Source of the DNA: Akkermansiaceae bacterium
GTDB taxonomy: Bacteria; Verrucomicrobiota; Verrucomicrobiia; Verrucomicrobiales; Akkermansiaceae
DNA length: 52,163 bases
Direction: 5' to 3'
Assembly: GCA_022424905.1 (NCBI GenBank)
Contig: JAKMGP010000058.1
Coordinates: 1-52,163 of the forward strand
The notes beneath the pieces were generated by a model, which saw only the letters and a program-made list of their open reading frames with translations, had not been told where the DNA came from and made no database searches. This document shows positions 27,862-35,257 of this stretch, in pieces. Within the stretch, counting starts at the first letter, position 1, and every line of letters starts with the position of its first letter. The translations under genes were made by a program, and so were the position numbers.

Positions 27862-28240
27862 CAACCTTCTCAGGACGGGCGAAGGGATAGGCGCCCCCCT
27901 CTTCGGTGGCAAGAGAAAAAGCTCAGAAGTTGCCATTGTTCACTGGGGTCTTTAGCGCCAGCGGTTCGCGCAAATCATCTCTAATATTCGGCTTGTTGAG
28001 AACTTTCTCTCGGAACTAGATGTGCGGCTAGATCGAAAATTCAACGGGCACGCTTCAAAATGGCGGGATATTGATCCGTTTGAAGGAGCATCGTCTTCTG
28101 CTTAGAGGTTCCCCCTCCCCGCGCTCCCTCGACTGACTTGGAATGTTAGGCCTGACCAGGAGATCTTGAGTCAGAGTCCAGTTGAAATACGTCTCGGATT
28201 GCTGGGGCCTGGTATAGATTTGGAATTAAAAACTCTAGGG
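27862..28240. other. Intergenic region with a coding-like remnant
   Basis: This 379-bp stretch between tRNA-Ala and the DCC gene holds no complete gene I can support. On the plus strand, 27956-28105 reads open for 49 codons after a TAG, with an amino acid composition like ordinary protein (for example LVENFLSELDVRLDRKFNG). It lacks a good start codon apart from a GTG at 28022. It may be a decayed gene end or chance. No hairpin terminator or riboswitch is evident. Confidence 0.3.
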
Positions 28241-28645
28241 TTAGTTGAGCGTCTTTCGATTCATTCCTTCTTCTGGCAAATCACACCTCCTATTTTTGAC
28301 GAGATGTTTTCGGTTTTTGGCGATCCACTGATAACCCCAATCCCGAAGGGCGATAGGCAATGCCGTAATTAAGAAGGCAAGAAAAATGCCCCCACCCCCT
28401 GCATTCCAAAATGCACGTCTCGCCGCTTCGCTTGCCCGATAGATATTTCCTCGTTCTGCAAATGCCATCGAATCGTCAGATAAATCGATCTCATATCGCC
28501 CCGCTGTCTCGCCCTGCAGAGGAGCAAACTTTAAGCGATCATTGCCATCGATCCGATTCAACCATTTCACCGCGCCCTGACAGAGTAAGCAATTTCCATC
28601 GAAAAAGACGATCAGTTCCTCATCCACAAGAGAAGCTTGCCACAT
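28241..28645 (-). CDS. DCC-family thiol-disulfide oxidoreductase-like protein (DUF393)
   Basis: This 134-aa protein starts with VFFDGNCLLCQGAVKWL, the DUF393/DCC motif with CXXC at residues 19-22. It continues with FAPLQGETAGRY and a hydrophobic helix near residue 85 (GIFLAFLITALPIALRDWGYQ). The CXXC suggests thioredoxin-like redox activity; family function is poorly defined. It is divergent from radC with only 28 bp between start codons, so the promoters must overlap. Confidence 0.88.
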   Translation of the reverse strand: MWQASLVDEELIVFFDGNCLLCQGAVKWLNRIDGNDRLKFAPLQGETAGRYEIDLSDDSMAFAERGNIYRASEAARRAFWNAGGGGIFLAFLITALPIALRDWGYQWIAKNRKHLVKNRRCDLPEEGMNRKTLN

Positions 28646-28673
28646 CTCCTTGAAAAATCGAAGATTCCTTTTG

Positions 28674-29372
28674 ATGGATGATCATCAGCGTATCCACGAT
28701 CTCCCTTCCGAGCAAAAACCCCGGGAGAAAATGGCGGCACTCGGAGCTGAAGCACTTTCAAACGAGGAACTCCTCGCTATTTTTCTCCGTAGCGGGACCA
28801 AAAAAGCAAGCGCTATTGAAATAGGGCGACAACTCATCAAAAAACACGGGGGGATTGTTCCGCTCGCTCGGATTGATCTTAAGGAACTTTGTAAAGAACA
28901 TGGTTTAGGTCTCGCGAAAGCTTGTCAGCTTCAGGCGGCTTTTGAGCTCGGTTCCCGTGCTGCTCGCGACAGTGGCTTGGCTATTAGTCTTTCGAGTAGT
29001 CTAGCCATTTATCAATTTCTCGCCCCTCAATTGGCACATCTTCCCACCGAGAAATTATTCGTCTTAACTCTCCACAGTAATGGGAGATTGATTCGTATGC
29101 GCGAACTCTCGAGTGGCTCGGCAAGTCAGACTGTGGCCTCAATCTCTGAAATTCTCCGTCCTGTTCTTATCGACCAAGCTCCCAATTTCGTGATTGCTCA
29201 TAATCATCCTTCTGGTGAAGCCACCCCCAGCGAGCCGGATCGATTGTTGACCAAGAATTTAGCGGAAGGAGCGCGTGCGATGGGTCTCTATTTTATCGAC
29301 CATCTGATCATTGGTCGCCCTAACAATGGTTGCCAAGGTTACTATTCATTTGCTGAGGAAAATCACCTTTGA
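28674..29372 (+). CDS. radC: RadC-family JAB-domain protein
   Basis: This 232-aa protein has an N-terminal helix-hairpin-helix region (AALGAEALSNEELLAIFLRSG). A C-terminal JAB/MPN metalloprotein domain carries the motif AHNHPSGEATPSEPD (HXH...D zinc ligands). RadC was once thought to act in DNA repair; its biochemical activity is not settled. I chose the ATG at 28674; a TTG at 28650 would add eight residues with no family similarity. A perfect hairpin overlaps its stop codon. Confidence 0.92.
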   Translation: MDDHQRIHDLPSEQKPREKMAALGAEALSNEELLAIFLRSGTKKASAIEIGRQLIKKHGGIVPLARIDLKELCKEHGLGLAKACQLQAAFELGSRAARDSGLAISLSSSLAIYQFLAPQLAHLPTEKLFVLTLHSNGRLIRMRELSSGSASQTVASISEILRPVLIDQAPNFVIAHNHPSGEATPSEPDRLLTKNLAEGARAMGLYFIDHLIIGRPNNGCQGYYSFAEENHL

Positions 29373-29394
29373 CTTTTTTTAATTCAAAGGTGAT
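29362..29394 (+). terminator. Perfect hairpin overlapping the radC stop codon
   Basis: An 11-bp perfect inverted repeat (ATCACCTTTGA and TCAAAGGTGAT) flanks an 11-nt loop that is mostly T. The left arm includes the last radC codons and its TGA. No T-run follows the right arm on the plus strand, so it is not a classical intrinsic terminator. It could still stabilise the radC mRNA end or help termination. Confidence 0.5.
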
Positions 29395-29563
29395 ACACTC
29401 AATTCTAACCTTAGGATCAAGGAACTCTTTTATGCCACACATCTCAAGAGCGCTCAAAAATCCCTCATCTAACAAATTGAAAAGTGCTCAATCGCCCCGC
29501 AGTCTTTCTTAGGTCGCTTCATGAATAAAATTTGTGACCCCCTCTTCTTCCCCTCACTGAAAA
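29373..29563. other. Short intergenic region between radC and lpxA
   Basis: After the hairpin, this 190-bp region contains a possible 26-codon reading frame at 29432-29512 (MPHISRALKNPSS and onward, basic), preceded by an AAGGA at plausible spacing. No homology is recognised and it may be chance. The C/T-rich stretch just before lpxA shows no Shine-Dalgarno sequence. Confidence 0.25.
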
Positions 29564-30340
29564 ATGCCTAAAATTCATTCTCAGTCCATTATTTCTGAAT
29601 CTGCACAACTTGCGGATGATGTAGAAGTTGGTCCTTTTGTAGTTATCGAAGCTGGGGTCTCAATCGCCGCAGGTTGCCGGATCGCATCTCATGCCAAAAT
29701 TTGTCGAGGGGTCAAAATGGGGAGAAACAACATGGTCGATCACGGCGCCGTTCTTGGTGGTGCTCCTCAAGACCTTTCCTTTGATCCCAAAATAGACTCA
29801 GGCGTAATTATCGGAGACGACAATAACTTTCGAGAGCATGTCACGATCAGCCGGAGCACTAAAGTTAATGGGAATACCATCATTGGTGACCGGAATTTCT
29901 TTATGGCAGTTTCTCATATTGCTCATGACGTCATCGTTGGGGATGATAACATCTTCGCTAACAATGTCATGATTGCGGGGCACGTTCGAATCGCAAACAA
30001 GGTCTTCCTTGGGGGCGGTACTGCCATTCATCAATTCACTCACGTTGGAGATTTTGCTATGAGCCAAGGAAATAGCACCCTTACCAAAGACGTGCCTCCT
30101 TATTGTGTCGCGCACAAAATAAACCAGCTTTCCGGGCTTAACGTCATTGGCTTGCGACGTGGCGGATTCACCCCCGAAGATCGTAAGGAAATTAAGCGGG
30201 CCTATTCTCTTGTTCTTAGATCTAAATCTAATCGGGAAGAGGCTCTTAAAGAGGCAGAAGGTCAAGGTTTTGGACCGCTAGCTACAAGATTAATTAAAGC
30301 CGTGCGCTCTCCTTCCTCTAGAGGTGTCCTTACTCGCTAG
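29564..30340 (+). CDS. lpxA: UDP-N-acetylglucosamine acyltransferase (lipid A synthesis)
   Basis: This 258-aa left-handed beta-helix enzyme transfers a 3-hydroxyacyl group from acyl carrier protein to UDP-GlcNAc, the first lipid A step. Hexapeptide repeats run from about residue 10 to 190. The catalytic histidine lies in VSHIAHDVIVGDDN, and the family segment FLGGGTAIHQFTHVGDFAM follows. The C-terminal helical domain is intact. It indicates a Gram-negative outer membrane with lipid A. The other lpx genes are not in the window. Confidence 0.94.
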   Translation: MPKIHSQSIISESAQLADDVEVGPFVVIEAGVSIAAGCRIASHAKICRGVKMGRNNMVDHGAVLGGAPQDLSFDPKIDSGVIIGDDNNFREHVTISRSTKVNGNTIIGDRNFFMAVSHIAHDVIVGDDNIFANNVMIAGHVRIANKVFLGGGTAIHQFTHVGDFAMSQGNSTLTKDVPPYCVAHKINQLSGLNVIGLRRGGFTPEDRKEIKRAYSLVLRSKSNREEALKEAEGQGFGPLATRLIKAVRSPSSRGVLTR

Positions 30341-30409
30341 TTTCGTTTTGATTGCAAAAAATTGGATTCTCCACTAGCAAGTTGTCACACAGGTTTATCT
30401 CCTAGAATT

Positions 30410-31387
30410 ATGAGCAAACGCGTTCTTCTCACCACCACCTCCTTTCAAGACACCCCGGGGACCCACCAAGATCTTTTAAACTCCCAAGACTGGGAAGTCA
30501 TCCGTGCCCGTGGCCCTTTATCGGAGGCTGAAATGCTCGATTTGTCCGGTGATTTCGACGCTTTTCTCTGCGGTGACGATGCCGTGACCCAAGCTGTAAT
30601 CGATCAATCACTTCCCCGGCTCCAGATCATTTCAAAATACGGAATCGGGCTCGACAAAATTAACGTCGATTATGCGACGAAAAAGGGGCTTCCTGTTCTT
30701 TTCACTCCCGGTGTTAACCACACAACGGTCGCCGAGCATACTTTTGGACTCCTTCTTGGTATAACGAAAGATATTCAATCAAACGCCGTTGCGGTTCAGA
30801 ATGGCGAGTGGGTTGCAGGCTGGAAAAAGCCTGTTGGGAACGAAATTATGGGAAAGACGATTGGGATTCTTGGCCTCGGGCGCATTGGCAAAGAAGTCGC
30901 AATCCGAGCTCGCGCATTCGGGATGAGCATCATTGCATTTGATCCCTACTTCGATGATTCCTTCGCGTCAGAGAATGGTGTCAAGCGATGTTCCTCCATG
31001 GACGAAGTCCTACACAATTCTGATGTTGTCTCACTTCACTGTTTTCTTAACGATGAAACCGAAGACATGATTAACGCTGCCAAAATCGTTGAAATGCGTG
31101 ACCAGGTGATTGTCCTGAATTGCGCCCGCGGAGAACTCGTCAATACTGAGGATATGGCTGACGCTCTCAAGTCTGGTAAGGTTGGAGGATATGGAGCTGA
31201 TGTCCTCGACGCGGAGCCGCCTGCCCCTGGTCACGTTCTCATCGGTGCTCCGAATTGTATCATCACGAGCCATATCGGCTCACGCACACATGAGTCGGTG
31301 CAGCGCCAGGCTAACCGCTGTTTAAATAATGCAATTAACTTTTTCTCGGGAGCTGACGATGTCCTCTGCGCGAATGGTGTTCTTTAA
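30410..31387 (+). CDS. NAD-dependent D-2-hydroxyacid dehydrogenase (phosphoglycerate dehydrogenase-like)
   Basis: This 325-aa enzyme has the D-isomer-specific 2-hydroxyacid dehydrogenase pattern. The nucleotide loop is ILGLGRIGKEVA. The catalytic Arg is in NCARGELVNTEDM, Glu in VLDAEPPAPGH, and His in TSHIGSRTHES. No C-terminal ACT domain is present, so it is shorter than classical SerA. The ATG at 30410 is chosen over a TTG at 30362. The adjacent sugar kinase (27-bp gap) suggests a role in sugar-acid metabolism rather than serine synthesis. Confidence 0.87.
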   Translation: MSKRVLLTTTSFQDTPGTHQDLLNSQDWEVIRARGPLSEAEMLDLSGDFDAFLCGDDAVTQAVIDQSLPRLQIISKYGIGLDKINVDYATKKGLPVLFTPGVNHTTVAEHTFGLLLGITKDIQSNAVAVQNGEWVAGWKKPVGNEIMGKTIGILGLGRIGKEVAIRARAFGMSIIAFDPYFDDSFASENGVKRCSSMDEVLHNSDVVSLHCFLNDETEDMINAAKIVEMRDQVIVLNCARGELVNTEDMADALKSGKVGGYGADVLDAEPPAPGHVLIGAPNCIITSHIGSRTHESVQRQANRCLNNAINFFSGADDVLCANGVL

Positions 31388-31413
31388 TTTTCAAATTAGC
31401 CCCTAAAAATCTC

Positions 31414-32514
31414 ATGAGTCTCGAAATTAAATCAGCCTCCGAATGTGCCTACGATATTCTTTCGATGGGCGAAATTATGCTCCGCCTTGACCCGGGTGAC
31501 GGTCGAGTGCGCACCACCCGTCAGTTCCAAGCTTGGGAAGGTGGCGGCGAATATAATGTCGCTCGTGGACTCCGCCGTTGCTTTGGGAAGCGTGCGGCCG
31601 TCCTTACCGGATTTGTTGATAATGAAGTTGGGCGTCTTCTGGAAGACCTTGTCCTTCAAGGCGGGGTCGACACTCAGTTTATTAAGTGGGCTGACTTTGA
31701 TGGCCTCGGTGTTGCTGCTCGGAATGGGCTTAATTTCACTGAGCGTGGTTTTGGAGTTCGTGCTGCTAAAGGAACCTCGGACCGTGGCCATACTGCAGCT
31801 TCCCAACTCACGATTAATGATTTTGATTTCGAGCATATTTTCGGAACCCTCGGTGTTCGATGGTTCCACACGGGTGGGATCTTCGCGGCTCTCTCGGAGG
31901 GTAATGCTGCGCTTACGATCGAGGCTTGTAAGATTGCTAAAAAATACGGAACGGTTGTTTCTTATGACCTCAACTACCGGCCTAGCCTCTGGAAGTCGAT
32001 TGGAGGGCAAGCTAAGGCGCAGGAAGTGAATCGTGAAATTGCTAAGTATGTCGACGTTATGATCGGTAACGAAGAGGATTTCACGGCCTGCCTTGGATTT
32101 GAGGTCGAGGGAGTTGACGAAGAGAATATTACCGGAATCGATATTTCGAACTTCAAGGGGATGATCGAAAAGGCGGTGAGTGAGTTTCCCAATTTTAAGG
32201 CTACCGCTACGACTCTACGCGAGGTCCACACGGCGTCCGATAACGATTGGGCTGCATTAGCTTGGCACGATGGTGAGTTCTATAGTTCTACCAATCGTGA
32301 ACATCTCGAAATTTTCGACCGCGTTGGTGGTGGTGATTCGTTTGCTTCCGGACTGATCTATGGCTTTCTTGAATTTAATGACGCGGCGAAAGCCGTGGAA
32401 TGGGGTGCTGCTCACGGCGCTCTTGCAATGACTACTCCTGGCGATACTACCATGGTAACCAAAGAAGAGGTCGGCAAACTTGTTGGCGGAGGATCAGCCC
32501 GCGTTGATCGCTAA
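31414..32514 (+). CDS. PfkB-family sugar kinase, 2-keto-3-deoxygluconate kinase-like
   Basis: This 366-aa ribokinase-fold enzyme opens with ILSMGEIMLRLDPGDGRVR and the GGGEYNVARGLRR sugar-binding loop, both typical of KdgK. The ATP-site anion hole and catalytic Asp are in RVGGGDSFASGLIYG near the C-terminus. KdgK phosphorylates 2-keto-3-deoxygluconate from hexuronate breakdown. Related keto-sugar kinases cannot be excluded. A strong intrinsic terminator follows at 32531, closing the two-gene unit with the dehydrogenase. Confidence 0.88.
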   Translation: MSLEIKSASECAYDILSMGEIMLRLDPGDGRVRTTRQFQAWEGGGEYNVARGLRRCFGKRAAVLTGFVDNEVGRLLEDLVLQGGVDTQFIKWADFDGLGVAARNGLNFTERGFGVRAAKGTSDRGHTAASQLTINDFDFEHIFGTLGVRWFHTGGIFAALSEGNAALTIEACKIAKKYGTVVSYDLNYRPSLWKSIGGQAKAQEVNREIAKYVDVMIGNEEDFTACLGFEVEGVDEENITGIDISNFKGMIEKAVSEFPNFKATATTLREVHTASDNDWAALAWHDGEFYSSTNREHLEIFDRVGGGDSFASGLIYGFLEFNDAAKAVEWGAAHGALAMTTPGDTTMVTKEEVGKLVGGGSARVDR

Positions 32515-32530
32515 CTTTAAGTCGTCTTTC

Positions 32531-32568
32531 AAAGCCCAGAGTTGCCTAGCGCACTCCGGGCTTTTTTT
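32531..32568 (+). terminator. Intrinsic terminator after the sugar kinase
   Basis: AAAGCCCAGAGT pairs with ACTCCGGGCTTT (12 bp with one mismatch) around a 10-nt loop. A run of seven T follows. It lies 16 bp after the kinase stop codon and fits a rho-independent terminator. Confidence 0.85.
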
Positions 32569-32595
32569 ATTTGTGGCCTACCTTAACCTTCCGAC

Positions 32596-33345
32596 ATGTG
32601 GCGTTGGTTTAATTTACTCCCCTTCCTCGTGGTTGTTTCCTGTAGCTCGAAAAACCCCGCTAGCCCCATTTGTCTTAGTCTACCCCCGCCAGGAGGATCG
32701 CCTAACATATTTAAGCGCTATTCAATTAAAAATGATTCTGAAATGATGCCTGGCTGGTCCCGAAATTTTGATATGTCCGGAGTCTCCTTTAATGAGAAGA
32801 TGACGTTGACTCTAGTTACGCGGCGTCACGTGATCATGGCGTCCCATTATCGTCGTAGACCAGGGGCTAAAGTGGTGTTTCACAATCGCATGGGGAAGCG
32901 AATTGAGCGCACTTTAATAGATGTTATTGGGGTGGTTGGAGATGTCGCGGTGGGGCTTCTCAATTTAGATGTGCCGCCCGATCTTAAGATTTATGCCCTC
33001 CCTGCACCGCGTAAGGATTTTTCTTTCCTCGAAGGAACGAACGCAGCGGTGACTGGTCAGAATCGACGTATTTTTTTTCATGAGATCGATCGAGTAGGAT
33101 CCACCTCGATCACCTTTCGTCACCCCAAGGTTGCAAAACATGGATGGGGCAAGAATCTCGTAAAGGGTGATAGTGGAAATCCTTCCTTTTTCATTAGTGA
33201 AGACGAACTCGTCCTTATCGAGACTCACACTTCTGGGGGGGCTGGATCTGGCCCATTTTATGGTAGTTCTATTATTCAAGAAAAGCTGTCAGCAGCTATT
33301 ACAACCTTAGCGCCTGGATACCGGCTCCGCCTCAAGTCGCTTTAG
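32596..33345 (+). CDS. Trypsin-like lipoprotein (predicted serine peptidase)
   Basis: This 249-aa protein has a lipoprotein signal (FNLLPFLVVVSC, cysteine 16). The body shows a weak chymotrypsin-fold pattern: TLVTRRHVIMASHY, where H84 stands at the AAHC position, D116 in GVVGDVAVGLLNLD, and S193 in VKGDSGNPSF. The GDSGNP motif is close to the family GDSGGP. This makes an outer-membrane-anchored serine peptidase plausible, although overall similarity cannot be tested here. Its stop lies 50 bp upstream of the CbiX gene on the same strand. Confidence 0.65.
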   Translation: MWRWFNLLPFLVVVSCSSKNPASPICLSLPPPGGSPNIFKRYSIKNDSEMMPGWSRNFDMSGVSFNEKMTLTLVTRRHVIMASHYRRRPGAKVVFHNRMGKRIERTLIDVIGVVGDVAVGLLNLDVPPDLKIYALPAPRKDFSFLEGTNAAVTGQNRRIFFHEIDRVGSTSITFRHPKVAKHGWGKNLVKGDSGNPSFFISEDELVLIETHTSGGAGSGPFYGSSIIQEKLSAAITTLAPGYRLRLKSL

Positions 33346-33394
33346 TGGCACGACATTCACTTGCGACATTTCTAAGTGAAACTAAGATACTGGT

Positions 33395-34216
33395 ATGGAA
33401 TTTTCACCAAAGTCAGACGCGGCTTTGCTCATTGTGGGTCACGGTTCAACTGAAAACCCGGATTCATCCACACCCTACTTTGATCATGCCAAGGAAATTA
33501 GGCGCAGAAATGTCTTCGGCGAAGTCCATTGCTGTTTTTGGAAAGAGGAGCCTTCCATGCGTGAAGCGGTCTACATGATCGATGCCGATGAAATCTACGT
33601 TGTCCCGGATTTTATAAGTGAGGGTTACTTTACCCAGGAGGTTATCCCCCGTGAACTTCGCCTGACTGGTCCAACCACCGTGATCGATAATAAGACTTTC
33701 CACTACTGCGATCCAGTCGGAATACACCCTTCAATGACTTCACTTATTCTCCAGCGCACCGATGAAGTGGCTCCTGGAGTTCCGCAGGAGGAATCGACAC
33801 TCTTTATCGTGGGTCATGGCACTGGACTTAATAAAAACTCAACTAAAGCGATTAGGGATCAAGTCGACCACATTAAGACTCTGCCTAACTGTCGCTTCTT
33901 TGATGTGATAGACACCTACATGGAAGAGCCACCGTTTATTGCGGATTGGGGGGAATTGGCAGAAACTCCCAATGCCATTGTGGTCCCCTTCTTTATTGCT
34001 GACGGACTCCACAGCTACCAAGACATTCCGATGATGCTTGGTTTCGAAAAAGAAGAAGGTCTTGCTGCAAGCCAGAAAGAAGTTTTTCGCCGTAATCCTT
34101 ACCGTCTTAAGGGGAAGACACTCTACTACTCAGCTGCGATTGGCGCAGAGCCGATGATGGCGGATGTCATCCTTGATCAAATTTCAACCTTTGATGCGCA
34201 AAATGTCCCTAACTAA
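33395..34216 (+). CDS. Two-domain CbiX-like chelatase
   Basis: This 273-aa cytoplasmic protein has two halves of the CbiX/SirB chelatase fold. Each opens with the metal-site motif: LLIVGHGSTEN near residue 15 and LFIVGHGTGLNKNS near residue 135. A further histidine sits in DGLHSYQDIP near residue 208. Such proteins insert iron or cobalt into sirohydrochlorin. The reading frame overlaps the next gene, which resembles the Fe-S half of Deinococcus DR2241. Together they look like one chelatase unit. Confidence 0.85.
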   Translation: MEFSPKSDAALLIVGHGSTENPDSSTPYFDHAKEIRRRNVFGEVHCCFWKEEPSMREAVYMIDADEIYVVPDFISEGYFTQEVIPRELRLTGPTTVIDNKTFHYCDPVGIHPSMTSLILQRTDEVAPGVPQEESTLFIVGHGTGLNKNSTKAIRDQVDHIKTLPNCRFFDVIDTYMEEPPFIADWGELAETPNAIVVPFFIADGLHSYQDIPMMLGFEKEEGLAASQKEVFRRNPYRLKGKTLYYSAAIGAEPMMADVILDQISTFDAQNVPN

Positions 34217-34841
34217 AGTTCTTGCCGACGCCCTAGAGTCCGGAATCAATCAGATCGGACAACTACGTATTCTTCGTGATCCTTTTCGTCTCCATCATAT
34301 TGATGATGTTAACCTCGATTCACTAGAGCTTCATACCAATCCAGATGATGCCAGGGGAATTGGGTTGTACACATCAGGTGGTGAATATCGATTCACGAAA
34401 GGTGAGCTCTCTCTTAGGACTGGTTGGATTTTTGAGTTGGAATCACTCGAGGAACTGAGGCGGACTATTGATTTATTTTATCCGGCATCGATTGGTTTGT
34501 GGAACGCGACGAATCACGGCAACGCTCGAATTCAGAACTTGAGGGATAAACTGAACCGCCAGACTGGAATGTATCGGCATGCCCGTAATGTTTCGGATGA
34601 AGGCGCCCAGGAGTTGGTGAAGTCGCTCTGCGGTCCCTCTAATAAGTGCGTTAAAAAAATACTCTGGAAGATCGACGAAACAACTCCTTTGGAGAATTCT
34701 GAAGCTTCCAGCTTTAATGGGATCATTGGGGGTGCTGAGGCGGCTACAGCAATTCCGATGGTTTGTCAGGAGGCATGCAATTTCTTCGTGGCCCAAGCTC
34801 GCAAAAAAGCAAAAAAGGAATTTGAAGCTAGCGAACAATAG
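34203..34841 (+). CDS. DR2241-like putative 4Fe-4S protein, partner of the CbiX chelatase
   Basis: This 212-aa protein overlaps the CbiX gene by 14 bp. Its C-terminal part has four cysteines in a C-x5-C (C143, C149, in SLCGPSNKC) and C-x3-C (C188, C192, in VCQEACNFF) arrangement, consistent with a 4Fe-4S cluster. Charged helices and a GLYTSGGEYRF segment in the N-terminal half resemble the DR2241 stabilising domain. ATGs at 34194 or 34164 are alternative starts. In Deinococcus the CbiX and Fe-S parts are fused; here they are separate. Confidence 0.7.
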   Translation: MSLTKVLADALESGINQIGQLRILRDPFRLHHIDDVNLDSLELHTNPDDARGIGLYTSGGEYRFTKGELSLRTGWIFELESLEELRRTIDLFYPASIGLWNATNHGNARIQNLRDKLNRQTGMYRHARNVSDEGAQELVKSLCGPSNKCVKKILWKIDETTPLENSEASSFNGIIGGAEAATAIPMVCQEACNFFVAQARKKAKKEFEASEQ

Positions 34842-34903
34842 CTTTTCAGCATTGCTTCATACAAGCGGGGCGGCCACACTTTGGTCGAACAACTAGACAC
34901 GCT

Positions 34904-35239
34904 GTGAAATTCTTGATCCTTATCTCTTTACCATTGCTCCTTCTATCTTGTGCTAACCTGGCTGCGGACCGATGGGATGACGAAGCTAAGGAGGGGGGCA
35001 AGAGCAGCACGACAAAGGTTAAGGTGCCTGTAAAGGCTCCTGGAAAGTCGGTAGCCCTACTTCCTGCCGAAGAAACTGGTGACAACCTCCAACTGGTTGA
35101 CCCTGATACTACTTCCGAGCTCATGAAGGACGAAAATAAAAAAACTGTCAGTGGGCCTACTCCAGTAAAAACTACTCCTCCTGGATCTGACAGTGCCATT
35201 GAGATCAAGCCTAGTAGCCCTGCTCCGGCCGAAGAATAA
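34904..35239 (+). CDS. Small lysine/proline-rich lipoprotein
   Basis: This 111-aa protein starts at a GTG (34904) with a short lipoprotein signal (FLILISLPLLLLSC, cysteine 16). The mature part is low complexity and rich in Lys, Pro, Ser and Thr (VKVPVKAPGKSV, PTPVKTTPPGSDS), so probably disordered. No domain is recognised. It lies between the Fe-S protein gene and the RNA methyltransferase gene on the same strand. Confidence 0.65.
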   Translation: MKFLILISLPLLLLSCANLAADRWDDEAKEGGKSSTTKVKVPVKAPGKSVALLPAEETGDNLQLVDPDTTSELMKDENKKTVSGPTPVKTTPPGSDSAIEIKPSSPAPAEE

Positions 35240-35257
35240 CGCAGAGCATCCTGAACC

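Noticed and set aside
31445-32029. A 194-codon plus-strand frame and a 192-codon minus-strand frame inside the sugar kinase
   Set aside because: Both are shadows of the kinase frame, with composition unlike a folded protein; the kinase carries all family motifs.
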